From Pseudovirgaria hyperparasitica (lineage: Eukaryota; Ascomycota; Dothideomycetes; Acrospermales; Acrospermaceae): DNA of 64,000 bases. Positions within the stretch are counted from its first letter, which is position 1; the number at the start of each line of letters is the position of its first letter. The stretch spans positions 747,511 to 811,510 of the forward strand of contig NW_022985553.1 of assembly GCF_010093815.1 (NCBI RefSeq), written 5' to 3'. The translations under genes were made by a program, and so were the position numbers. This document shows positions 1 through 10,170 of this stretch, one piece after another. The notes below the pieces were generated by a model, which was not told the origin of the DNA, ran no database searches, and saw nothing but the letters and a program-made list of their open reading frames with translations.

Positions 1-520
1 CGATGGTGCCATACAGATGTCCAATCTCTGCTATATACTTCATAGCTCCCTTTTAGCTAATTATGGTGTTTCATTCCCAGTCTTCAGCATTGACGAGTCA
101 ATTTACCATGCTGGACTGTGGAGGACCAGTAGATGACATTTTCCTGAGTTAACGGTATAAGGTAATCATGTATAGTTCACGAAGAGGACAACTATAACTG
201 CTACATCACGGTCACAATCAAGGCTCTTGATACACAGATGTTGGGCAGTGGCAATCCTTTGTTACGTAGGTTGGCTACATTATGCAACACCACACTGGAG
301 CGGTATAGTAGTGCAAATCACAAATCCCAATATGACGAACTTGTCTGTCTTTCCGTACTGGTCGCTAGAAACATGAATGGGCAGGAATATAGCATCTGTG
401 TGAGTCCAGATGAAAGTGGCACCATGGTCCCTTTTGCAACACTTGGCAAATCAAGCCATACCGTAAAAGACCTGAACACATCTTCGATACTTGCTGCAAA
501 GCGCACGATACTTTGGTGTT
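1..520. other. intergenic, no gene seen
   Basis: Short open frames occur on both strands but none has recognisable protein content, a good start context or splice partners. It lies downstream of the minus-strand BTB-like gene and probably includes its 3' UTR. Confidence 0.5.
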
Positions 521-1514
521 TCAAAGGACTGGTTCCCCGCTAGTGCCATACATAGGGTCATGAGGTGTGTTTCGGACACGAAGTCCTGGGGCCGTTGGCT
601 CCAACCAGCTTCCATCGTTGTCGTCTCCTCCAACATCTGACCTTGGTTCGGTGGAAGCGGATGGAAATCCCCAGACTGGGGCTCGGTTTCCATTCTGTCC
701 CTCACCAGAGACGTTACCGTGATCATCGTTTTCTTCGCTACCGTTGTCGATGAACTGCTGTGTCACCAACTTGGTGATCGCCCGTTGGCTGGCCATACAA
801 GCCGTCAAAACCGCCTTTTCGGCATCAGGCTTGTGATCGTGGTATCGGCAAAGGCCAGGAAGACCAAAGATGCTCCCACCAGCTCTATTCGCGTCGCTAA
901 GGGCAGCATCCATGAAGAACTCTGGTGGTGCGCGGGAGAGTTCGGCTGCTAGGCGCTCCGTGTTATCGTGGGCAGGTCTGAAGAACAGGTGGAAGCTGTC
1001 TGCAAACAACTTGCGCACAGGGGAGTCCTTGGGCAGTCTGTCGTAGGCAACCTTGATTGTGCTATATTCTGGGATAATGTAGCGTTGGTTAATGGTCCTG
1101 TAAAGAAAGTACAAGGCATCAAAGCGCAGCTTTGGGATCTCGAAATGGGTCGCAAAGATGTAGAGCTCCAGTTTAGCCTCAAGAGAGTCAGTATCGATCT
1201 GTTGGAGTGTTCCCGGGCGGTCGTATAGCCAGTCAACAAAGTTCTCGACGGTTGCTGACTGCCATTCATTGGTGTCGAAAACCAATTTATTCAATGCAAC
1301 TTCACGGTACGAGCCATTGAACTGCTGGTCGAAAGTAGTCGAGACCTGGGCAAGCAGGTAGAGATGCACAGAACATTCAGTTTTCTCGCGACCGTGAATC
1401 AAACCAACAGTACCACCACGTGTGAGGTATCTATATGATGTAAATCCTGCCACGACGAACACTAAAGAGAAAGACTTACCTGAACCTCGTCCCTCGCTGA
1501 AACTCAGGATCCAT
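521..1514 (-). CDS. BTB/POZ-like domain protein
   Basis: Two exons, 1480-1514 and 521-1430, joined across a 49-nt intron (GTAAGT donor, ATAG acceptor); the joined frame gives 314 aa starting MDPEFQRGTRF. Without the intron the frame has no ATG, so the short first exon fixes the start. Residues about 15-110 resemble a fungal BTB/POZ fold: a beta-rich start, then FVDWLYDRPG, close to the 'F..WLYT' signature after the BTB core, followed by LYIFATHFEIPKLRFDA, the usual helix pair after the BTB (vigilance over 'A..F.IP.L...A'). The C-terminal 90 residues are polar and acidic, probably disordered. BTB proteins of this fungal type are thought to be protein-interaction adaptors; the partner cannot be told. 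The usual 'SDLxIxxxxxxFxVHK' opening is poorly kept, so the domain call is moderate. Confidence 0.78.
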
Positions 1515-3143
1515 CTTAGCTTACACGAGGAGCCCTTTGAATGAAAGTATACACCGCTTTAGAATTGTCCTTCTGCGAGGTAGGATGAAGGATGTAGACG
1601 AAAGAAACTGCGGTGAAGGTAGCACAGCTTTTAAAGCTGTAGAAACACGCTAGCAGTCGCAATTTGCTGGATTGAGATCTGCACGGTCAAGTGAACAAGA
1701 CTGCCATACCGCGTTGTCCTTACAACAACAGTGCAGAGCAGGTGACGCGTCGTTCCAAGCTTTCGAGACAAACATTATCAGTGGAATCTCTGCTCATCGT
1801 AGATTATAGTCCTGTTCGGTAGGCATACTCATAGATCTATACTTCAATAAAGGTCGAGATTGGGTGCGGTGTGTTTTGATGACTGAATAGAGCTTATATG
1901 CCTATATTGCACAGGCCTACCAGAACATAATTGCCTTCAGCTACTAATGAAACCTTTTCAAGGAGACAGACAAAGAACAAAGATCACCAGACCTAAGAAA
2001 CCCCTTTATTTGTGGTACGGGGGAACTTGGTCAGTTGTCTTCGTAGACGAGAATATGTAGCTTGCTTGATATGATACTTGAGAGACGAAAAAAGGCGGAA
2101 AGTAGAAGTTCACGCCTGATCTTACGCTGAAAGAGAGCCTAAATATACCATAAACTATAACCTCGAGTAGAAAAGCAGTATTTGACGAAGAAAAAAGACA
2201 ACTCCGTTTACGACAAGTGACTGGACATTCGTCTGGGGACACTTCGCAGCCTGACATGTGCCTGAAATGTGCCTAGACTAATGTCCTAGTACTGTATGGA
2301 GATATGCCCGTGTAAGTGTATGAAAACATACGCAGCCATAACGTTCCCACCATGTCAGCATAATATGTATAAGACTAGCTTGTATACTCCATTATGGAAG
2401 CAGCAACCCGCCACCTTCGCAGCGAATGGAAACACTCTGCGTTTCCTAGGCTGAATTCGGTCTTTTTAACATCATATACCTGATGGTGGAGCCTTCCACT
2501 GGTGCTGGGCCAATCAAAATCATCCTGGATATGAAGGATTCCATGGCGCGCTGTTGCCTGCACACTAAAATGTCCACTCTTCTGACTCACACCACCTACT
2601 GCCTAGAATCCATAGCATATATAAACCAACACTCCCTCAGTCCAGATGTTGTTTTCCCATCGCTCTCTTGCCATTCAGGCTTAGATCAAGTGTAGTATCT
2701 GTTCTTGACAAGAGTAATATCTTGTTATTCCGTCCATAGAGTCGGTCAAACATTACTCCTAATTTTTTTTCTTGAGCTTCGACGGTGGTGGGCTTGCTCG
2801 CCACTGTCGGGGTATTGTGTCGCTCGTACCACTGCACTGTCGCGGGCTGACGCTATTACTTGAGTTGTTTCTTTCATCAGTTTATCGGCCAAAGTGCTGA
2901 TGACTGGGGAAGGATGTTTTCGCATAGACGACGGAGTCACATAGCCTGAAGGCTGAACGTCAAGCTATCGTTACCGGAAAATGACGAGCTAGTGGGTGGA
3001 AACATGCTTGACGCCAAAGAAGTAGATTGACATTGCCACTAAGTATTGTGATGCATCGTTGTAAACCCTTGGGATCATACCCTGATATGCAAACGCCATG
3101 ATGTTCAGAGATTTCAGGCCCACCCAAGCTGTATAACAGCAAA
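1515..3143. other. intergenic, no convincing gene
   Basis: About 1.6 kb between two minus-strand genes. The frames here (for example around 2.0-2.3 kb and 2.4-2.9 kb) overlap each other on both strands and show no conserved motif. No repeats longer than simple runs were noticed. Confidence 0.5.
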
Positions 3144-3755
3144 TCATTTCTGCTGATCAATTTTCCAATCGATTCGCTGAGGCGCCTTGAAATGTATCTT
3201 GGGTGGGGAAGTCTTCGTCCATTGAATGCGGCCAAGGTGTCCAGTAAGAGTGATGCGGTCGTAATCGTAATTCGACCCATATGTACTGCTGAACGAAGTG
3301 AACCGTGTGCAAAGAAAGCAGTCACCGCGTAGTTGCTTTACCGTTGTGCGGGAGTCCCCGTTCGCAACATCGTTGGTACAGACCCACGGTAATTTACTGT
3401 GCAATCCCACCTGATCAAGGATGCGTTGCCCATCGATCGAAACCCTGGTTATGTGGCCCATGAAGAGCCCACGATATGGCACGGGGACCTTGTGCACGAA
3501 GCGATAAATGTCCATGTATGTAACCAGATTTTCGAGCTGAAATTTGGGAAAGAAATCTTTGTAGAAGAGGGTAGTAGCTTCTTGATGTATTTGTTTGTTC
3601 ACTCTGAACAGATTGCTGAGTCCCTTCGGTCTGCGCGTAAATTTGAGCTGCTCGTGGACGGATGTGCGCGAATGGAACTCAATGTTGAACGAGTATATGT
3701 AGATGATGTTTCGTATTTCTCCAGGTAGTCTCAGGAATGGTGGAGTGTCGCTCAT
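3144..3755 (-). CDS. LPxEIRNxIY-type (F-box-like) fungal protein
   Basis: Single-exon frame of 203 aa with an ATG at 3755. Residues 8-19 read LRLPGEIRNIIY, the hallmark opening of a large fungal family with an F-box-like first helix (LPxEIRNxIY, annotated in databases as DUF7730/F-box-like). Residues about 45-75 (GLSNLFRVNKQIHQEATTLF) match the second conserved block of that family, 'LL.vnrqi..Ea..lfy'. The family is greatly expanded in moulds; members are generally of unknown function, with a proposed role as ubiquitin-ligase adaptors by analogy with F-box proteins. At about 200 aa it is shorter than most members (250-400), so either a short form or missing a 3' exon. Confidence 0.7.
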   Translation of the reverse strand: MSDTPPFLRLPGEIRNIIYIYSFNIEFHSRTSVHEQLKFTRRPKGLSNLFRVNKQIHQEATTLFYKDFFPKFQLENLVTYMDIYRFVHKVPVPYRGLFMGHITRVSIDGQRILDQVGLHSKLPWVCTNDVANGDSRTTVKQLRGDCFLCTRFTSFSSTYGSNYDYDRITLTGHLGRIQWTKTSPPKIHFKAPQRIDWKIDQQK

Positions 3756-4641
3756 TTCGGAAGTTCGCGTCGACTTGATATAATGAACAATGTCCTGGTA
3801 GAAACTTTAGAATACGCATGCCTTTGAAGGCGGCAACAGTTATATGCCAGGGTCGGTGAATCATGCAGTCAGACATACCTGTCGGCCTCCAACTTCTGCA
3901 GTACATTGCACTTCCTCGGTGCAGCTCATGTTGCCGATTATCGATACAAGTCGTGGATCTTGAGATGATCGATATATACCTATGTATGATGCGATTCCGT
4001 GATTAGGCTTGCCCATGGTCAATGTCGTTCGTCTTGGCACAGCAGTCTCCGACAGGTTCCGGGGAAGTGGGGATCAATATAAACAATAAGCGCAGAACTC
4101 ACTCTTGCGGAAATCATTAGTCCGCGAAGGTTCACGAGACGATGTTATGATTACTCTCGAGAGGTTAGTGGCCGCTCTTCGCAGCCTTAAATCCCGCATC
4201 CTGACACGCTCACGCATCTCCCTGCGCGAAATTACCCCACCAGGATCTTCTTGAAACTCGTATGAGCATTTCGATTCATGTATGACGAGCAGTCTCCAGC
4301 AATTCAGGCCCAAGGTAGCTATAAATATGCAATGGTTGTATGAAGTCAAGATGACATGGCAGCTTCTCCAAATCCAGCTGTTGCTCAAATTCCTCATCTG
4401 GCTAAACAGACTGGCTACGCCAACCGTTTGAAGTAAGTGATGACACTACCACAATCAACCATAACCCGAATTGGACTTAATCTAGCTTCTCTGAGTTCGT
4501 CTTATCTCAAGACATCCGACATAAGCCCGGTTTATTTTTAGGAGGATGCGACTGTAATTATCAGGATGATTCTTTCATCATATCACTCTGTCACCTTCAT
4601 TATGCTCTCACGCTCACTGGACGTGACCCAAAACGTGCCTA
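3756..4641. other. intergenic with a coding-like minus-strand fragment
   Basis: No complete gene. On the minus strand around 4270-4395 one frame reads like protein (EEFEQQLDLEKLP, then HIYSYLGPELLETARHT and a stop) directly after a possible acceptor (TTTAGCCAG). It could be a 3' exon of the small gene at 4642-5021 or a relic. I could not build a continuous model through it. Confidence 0.35.
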
Positions 4642-5021
4642 CTATCTGGAGTGCCACCATTTTCTTATTATCAGAAGCTCATGCTCACCTATCTCCGGCG
4701 GCACTTTGCGACGATAGTACAACTCTTCAAAGTTATCATCAGCCCATCTACTATTGAATCCCTGGCACAACTCGTTAGGGTCTACATCACTTATCATCTC
4801 TCCAGAATGTGATTAGTAACACAGAAGTTTGCTTACCTCCCGCAAGTGATACAATTCTTTCCAGATACCATCATGTTTTGTTGTAGCATACGTCCAAGGA
4901 ATGGAATGCTTGGTGAGCTAGGTATGCAGAATGCTGCAAGAGCCTCGATGTTGCATAGGTTCTGCGCGTACAGGTTGTTAGTAATGCCTCGAGGAAGGTC
5001 TCGAAATATGTTAACCACCAT
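4642..5021 (-). CDS. small two-exon hypothetical protein
   Basis: Two exons, 4837-5021 and 4642-4789, joined across a 47-nt intron with a GTAAGC donor, a TTACTAATCA branch site and an AAG acceptor. The joined frame gives 110 aa with ATG at 5021. The splice keeps one open frame through both exons, which is unlikely by chance. The protein holds the motif NCITCGSDVDPNELC spanning the junction (C-x2-C and a later C) and a basic-aromatic end (IIRKWWHSR). The open frame continues upstream of the ATG to 5060, where an acceptor-like TTTTTAG lies, so an extra 5' exon is possible. I do not recognise the family. It sits tandem with minus-strand neighbours. Confidence 0.45.
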
Positions 5022-5838
5022 TTCGAATGGGAAGGATTCTGCCTTCGTAATCCCAGAATACTAAAAAGGACTAGACGGCATCGGGGCTTGCGTGAATGGC
5101 TCCTAGATCAGTGCTGGTAGCGCCGCCATTGGTTATATTCACAGAGTCTGATTTGGCCTAGAGAGTGGTCAGCTACTGGTGCCCAAAGCCATAGCGTATA
5201 CAATTATGCTGTCCCGAGTGCAGTCATGGCGAAGGCGAAGTCGACGTGTGCGATGAGAAAAAGATATTGATGTGTAGATAGTTGGCTGTATATAACGCTG
5301 TTTTGGTCAAAAATACTACCCGTTTATGTATGTATAAGTTTCTAAAGAATGTGGAATGGAGGAGGGCAGTCTTCCTCGCGTGATGGAGTATGAAACTACG
5401 TTTGCCCTCTCTGGTCTCATTCATAGCTATTGTTATATCAGCTTTATCAGGGTGTGGAACGTTGAACTAGTCAATTAATGGTATGGTGAAGGAGATATGG
5501 AAGCATTACAAGTGTGGCTGGAAATGTAGCATAAACATTCGAGTATTGAGACTTTGAAACTTATGAATGTTCATAAAAATCTTGTTGAGGAGTCCTGGAG
5601 TTTTGATCACTTTGTAGATTACGTTGCGCACATTGCTTGGTACTACGAATATGAACTTTAGGTCAGACAAGTTTTGAGGGTATCTGCTTGAATATTTTTA
5701 ACTAGGCCAGGTTGCGGTCACACTCCGTACTCTATGCAAACATCCGCCCTCCAGCCAATGGACGCCGGCATGATAAGTCGATGAACGCCAGCCATATGTA
5801 CAACAATATTTCGACAATCGTGTCTCCATTTTAACGCC
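5022..5838. other. intergenic, possible 5' exon of the small gene
   Basis: The first 40 bases may be coding (see the gene at 4642-5021). The remainder is A/T-leaning sequence with no convincing frame; it includes the 3' flank of the aminotransferase gene. Confidence 0.4.
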
Positions 5839-7122
5839 TTAAGACTCAGTCTCGTTCACAATGACTGCCCACTCATGCTTCTCCTTTCCGTACATGATCC
5901 CGCTCAGCCAGCCCTTCAGCGTAGTAGCATATCCGTGCTCACGCATCTCGATGTTCAGATCCTTGCCACGAAAGTGAATCAAACTGACTTGACCCACGAA
6001 AAACGCCGTACCAGCAACAAACGCCTCGATGAAGCGACCCTCATCATACGCCTCCTCAATATCCTTCATCGTAAACTTGCGCTCCACAACCTCAATAGCA
6101 TCCAGCTTGCCCGGCAAACTCCCATCCGTAGGCGTCCAGCCATTTACCAATCTCGTGCGCGCAAGCTCCAGCGTCGAACGCCTCGTGATGCCATCCAAGA
6201 TAATCTTCTCTCCCAGCGGCGCAGTAACAAGCTGCGTCACGCCCTCCTTCGTCTTCCACACCACAAAGAAGTTACTCGCACCTGCCTCCGTGACATTGCA
6301 CTCATCACCAAAGAGCCAGAGAATCTGATCATAGCCCATCCTGCGCGCCTCGCCCTGTGCCACTAATGAGGGTCCGTAGTTCGCGCCCACCTTGGCATAT
6401 CCGAAGCCGCCCGGCCACGCGCGCACCATGTCGTCCTGCGACGCAAGGAGCTTCATGCCTGCTGTTGACGCGTCCATGACGGGGAAGCAGCACAGGATGA
6501 TGTATAGCAGCGCCTCCTTCGGCCGCTGCACTCCGAGCGTGGAGTCGCTTGCAATCATCGTGGGGCGGATGTATAGAAAGTTTCCCGGCCGGTCTTTGGG
6601 CAGCCATTTTGAGCCGTCTTGCTCGCAGAGCGCCATTACGAGCTTTTCGAGCTGGAGTGGATCGAAGCCGGGGAGCGCGATGCGGGAGCTGGACATGAGC
6701 ATGCGGTTGCAGTTCAAGTTAGGGCGGAAAAGGCGTAGTTTGCCGTCGTAGCCGCGGTATAGCTTCATGCCTTCGAAGCATTCGGTGGCGTAGTGCAGGA
6801 CAGAGGCGGTTGGCATAAGGGAGAGCGGGCCGTACGGCTTGAGTTCGGGGGCTTCCCAGCCATTTGTGACGGACCAGGATGCGGTGATCATATGATCGGT
6901 GCATGTTTTCGATTGTGCGATTTCTGGTGAGTTGAGTTCGGGGACTGGACGTGGGTTGTTTGTGAGAGTTTTCTGTAGTAGAGAGGCATCTAGTTCTGGG
7001 AGAGGCGTCGTTGGCTGTGCAGTTGAGATGGACTGAGCGGTGTTGGCAATGTTCTTAGCTACACCATTGCTGGTGAGCTTAGAGGTTGAGGAACCTTCCA
7101 TTGGCATTGCTGAGGGCGCCAT
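5839..7122 (-). CDS. branched-chain amino acid aminotransferase
   Basis: PLP-dependent fold-type IV transaminase that interconverts leucine, isoleucine and valine with their 2-oxo acids, using glutamate/2-oxoglutarate. Single exon, 427 aa from ATG 7122; the frame extends upstream to about 7233 but has no earlier ATG. Family signatures are clear: SVTNGWEAPELKPYGPL, HYATECFEGMKLYRGYDG, RLFRPNLNCNRM, and GYAKVGANYGPSL, in which K244 is the expected Schiff-base lysine. Further on are ECNVTEAGASNFFVV and GITRRSTLELAR, which line the cofactor pocket. The first 70 residues are Ser/Thr/Pro-rich, nearly free of Arg, so this start gives no clear mitochondrial presequence; a cytosolic (Bat2-like) form is as likely as a mitochondrial one. 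C-terminal motif FVAGTAFFVGQV agrees with eukaryotic BCATs ('GTA' substrate loop). Confidence 0.96.
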   Translation of the reverse strand: MAPSAMPMEGSSTSKLTSNGVAKNIANTAQSISTAQPTTPLPELDASLLQKTLTNNPRPVPELNSPEIAQSKTCTDHMITASWSVTNGWEAPELKPYGPLSLMPTASVLHYATECFEGMKLYRGYDGKLRLFRPNLNCNRMLMSSSRIALPGFDPLQLEKLVMALCEQDGSKWLPKDRPGNFLYIRPTMIASDSTLGVQRPKEALLYIILCCFPVMDASTAGMKLLASQDDMVRAWPGGFGYAKVGANYGPSLVAQGEARRMGYDQILWLFGDECNVTEAGASNFFVVWKTKEGVTQLVTAPLGEKIILDGITRRSTLELARTRLVNGWTPTDGSLPGKLDAIEVVERKFTMKDIEEAYDEGRFIEAFVAGTAFFVGQVSLIHFRGKDLNIEMREHGYATTLKGWLSGIMYGKEKHEWAVIVNETES

Positions 7123-8776
7123 GGACACAAGGAGGATATGGTCAAGAGTATGTAGCGGATGAGACGTAAGAAGCAAGTTAGAAAAATCAATGGCTTTGAA
7201 ATTGTAGGTGGAAGTATGAAAACGACTCGTCACTTAGAAAAGTGAATTGAAGTGTGAAGTATTGCTATGAAACAGTATTTGTTAGAGAGGGACGGGAAAG
7301 TAGTACTTTATACCACCCCTGTGACTCTTCGCAACAAGACCCTATCTAGCAAGTGGGAAGCAAAGACTTTCGGCGAGTGGGTCCTCATTCGCCATCGCAG
7401 TCTATGCGCCCAACTTGAGCCGATGGGCTATTCTAGTCAGCCGGTATCGCGGACATGATGTAAGCTTGGTGTTGTAGAGAAGCATCATGCAATCCGACTA
7501 CTCGTACTGGTATTGGCTACGCCTTTTGCGATTCAGGGCTGCAAGGAAGGTTCGAAGATTTCACAGGCGGCCCCGCCAATTGCCGACGATTTCCGCGTAA
7601 ATGTTGACTGACTGACGCTAGCGGCTATGAGTACGACTGGTAAGCCGACCGACATACCTTGCATTACTCCAACGTCGGTTCCCGTAATTATATCAGGATT
7701 CAGCGTCGCCTCCAGCCGCGTGGTCATTTGATTTTTCATACCTTACATTCACAATGTCGCCTGTGTCGCCAGGTCAGTCAGTACTGGACCCTGGCCTCGT
7801 GATACATGCCTATTCCAATAGGCAGTCGATCTGTTGTGCGCGCTTGCAAGAAAGGAACATACCCAGCGCTCTATACTTGACCGCCTTTCCTTCAGCTGAT
7901 GAAACGCCTTTAGCGTTACAATATACGCCTGATGTTCTGACACAGTAGATATCTGCCTCGAAAGTCGAGCGAGAACTTCGACCTGTATCAACGTGATGAT
8001 TAGCAGCCTGACCTGGACAACCGTGGTATGGTGGAGCCAGCGTTGATCCGAGATCTATGCAAGCCGACAGAATTGGCAGGGATAAAATGAATGGGCTGCA
8101 TGAACATGTTTGCTTGCTAGATGCATAAGTACATGGGTAGAAGGGATAGCCCTATTGAACATGCAATTGCTCTTTTGATGCTACCGATGTCTCTGTTGAG
8201 CTGTCGTCAGCTACATGCATGCCAGAAATACGAAGGTGGACTTGAACAGTTAGATCTTATGGATATAATTGAATCTGTTGGAAATCTGTCGGAGTCTGCA
8301 TCGATGCTGGAGACATTCCCAAAGTAAACATCGTGCCAAGGATTCGTGCGGACCGGTGCGTATAGATGGCCTCCGGGACAGTAAATCTCTCCGCATGTTG
8401 CGATTACTAGTGACTCATACAGATTGATGTAGGGGCCAAATATCAGTGTTATGTACCAGAACGCCTTGCATGTGCTCTATCAGTCAGACCTTGCGATACC
8501 GGAGCGCCATTGCTCAATACGCATGACCGCATGGCCTGGAATTCTTTCAATCAATTGGCGTTATTGACTAACCTTCAAGTCGGACTCTCGCAGAGCGGAT
8601 ATTACCGGAAGTGCGCGCATGTTTATATGTCGCCAGCTCATATGTGAGTAATGCGTAGGATGCTGGATCGACCGGTGATGTATTGTAGTGGATATCTCAT
8701 GGAAACGCCGCGTAAATGCTAACAACATGTTTATCCAGTTGTATAATACCCAATATGCATCTGCCTGGCACACATT
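7123..8776. other. intergenic, no convincing gene
   Basis: The first 200 bases are presumably the promoter of the aminotransferase gene. A minus-strand open frame at 7749-7991 and a plus-strand one at 8121-8327 (ATG, 68 aa, with CQKYEGGLEQLDLMD) have somewhat protein-like composition but no family, no splice partner and no neighbour support, so I do not call them genes. Confidence 0.4.
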
Positions 8777-9887
8777 TCAAACGCCTTTCCGCTGCTTGAG
8801 GCCGTCCAATTGTTGGAACATCAACCCGCTAGTCGCTGCAGCAAATCGTTTCACATCGTCAACGGGCACTCTAGTCAGGGCTTCGTTGACACCTTCCACC
8901 ACCTCTGGTTCCTCCATTATCTCACCCATGAGTCGTTCCTCTTGGGTCCAGTAGTTCAGAGTCTTATCTCTGAATGCTGGATCTCGCATTACAGTATTCC
9001 TCAACGCAACGAGGTTGTTCATGTTTTGACGCAGTATTTCGTTTGCTTTGGTGACCTCTTCCAGGCGCTCTGATATCGAAGGTGGTTGGGCTAGCCAGCG
9101 ATTGGTAGAGGTATAGTGAATAAGGGCATAGAATCCTATATCGAGTAGGAAGAGCGCAGCGAATCTGCCTGTTCGCATGTTCCAGTGCAGAAAATCGACA
9201 TCTTCAACAAGCTTCGTATCGTTTCGCTTCACGTCAAAGTTCCAGATAGTTCCGATATCCCCCGCCGCAACGAGTAAGCTGAGGATGGTGGCCCATGTTC
9301 TCCAGCGCATTCCTTCTTTACCAGCCTTATATGTAACCAAGCCTAGTATGGCTGTATTGAGCAGATGCGGCATGGCGAGACTTGCCACACTATAGTAGAA
9401 GTAGCTATGCTCGTGGTCGCAATTGCAAAATGAACAGTTGGCCAGCGCCTCTGGCCCGTACGCAGCGTATACCATTCGGCATTGTCTCGATATAAAATTT
9501 GCCTTCAGGGCTTGATCAAAGTCCGTGAGAGGAGAGCGAAAGTCTGCGAGCCTCTCGAAGATATCTGCCGTAGGAAAATATGTGAAAGTTGTGGACGTTT
9601 TGTGATATATATTTTCTGGCGCGAAGTACGGAAAACATGCGATGAGAAAGACGACGGCAGCTACGAAGAGGATATTCTGGGCGCGAGCGACATGAGGAGG
9701 GACCGGCCGTATTGTAACGCCAGGGCGTTTCGAGAAGAGGGCCCGGTATACCGTTGGTCCATACGAGAGCAGTATGGTCGGACCTAATGCATATGCGATC
9801 GGCTTGACCCTACACGAAGCTGGTGTTAGTTGCGTCCATGATGATGAGTTTTAGAGTCTGAGCATACGTTTTCCAGGTATCACTCAT
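8777..9887 (-). CDS. conserved fungal multi-pass membrane protein
   Basis: Two exons, 9868-9887 (20 nt) and 8777-9809, joined across a 58-nt intron (GTATGC donor, CAACTAACAC branch, TGTAG acceptor). The joined frame is 350 aa and begins MSDTWKTVKPIAYALGPT. Hydrophobic segments lie near residues 10-25, 55-75 (ILFVAAVVFLIACFPYFAP), 145-175, 180-200 and 220-240, so four or five membrane spans. A Cys pair/His patch (CSFCNCDHEHSY) follows the second loop. The C-terminal 110 residues are helical and polar (LEEVTKANEILRQNMNNLV). I recall similar proteins throughout Pezizomycotina, without a known role. It is divergent with UTP25, sharing a 283-bp promoter region. Confidence 0.85.
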
Positions 9888-10170
9888 AACGACGTTCGTG
9901 GTAGTAATGCAAGCATGGAGCCAAAGAAAACAGAAGAACAGAAAAAGACAGCGAAGCAATGAAACGACGTTCTCGAATGTCACTTTTACGACCAACGTTG
10001 CCTTTAGTTAATTAGCGCCCGTAGGGCTGAGCTAGTTTGTTTCGGCGGTGACGCTTAAGCCGTTCTGGCATGTACGCCTAGCCTGGATGGAAATTTTATC
10101 ATTTTGTCGACCACGCGAGAAGATCGCACAGCAACACTTCCACACGAGGATTGCTAATGCGATTGCAATC
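9888..10170. promoter_or_regulatory. divergent promoter, membrane protein / UTP25
   Basis: The 283 bp between the two divergent start codons must hold the promoters and leaders of both genes. No TATA-like element stands out. The UTP25 frame stays open upstream to 10048 but without an ATG. Confidence 0.5.

Noticed and set aside
5875-6751. Plus-strand frames opposite the aminotransferase
   Set aside because: Antisense shadows of a single-exon gene with strong family signatures.
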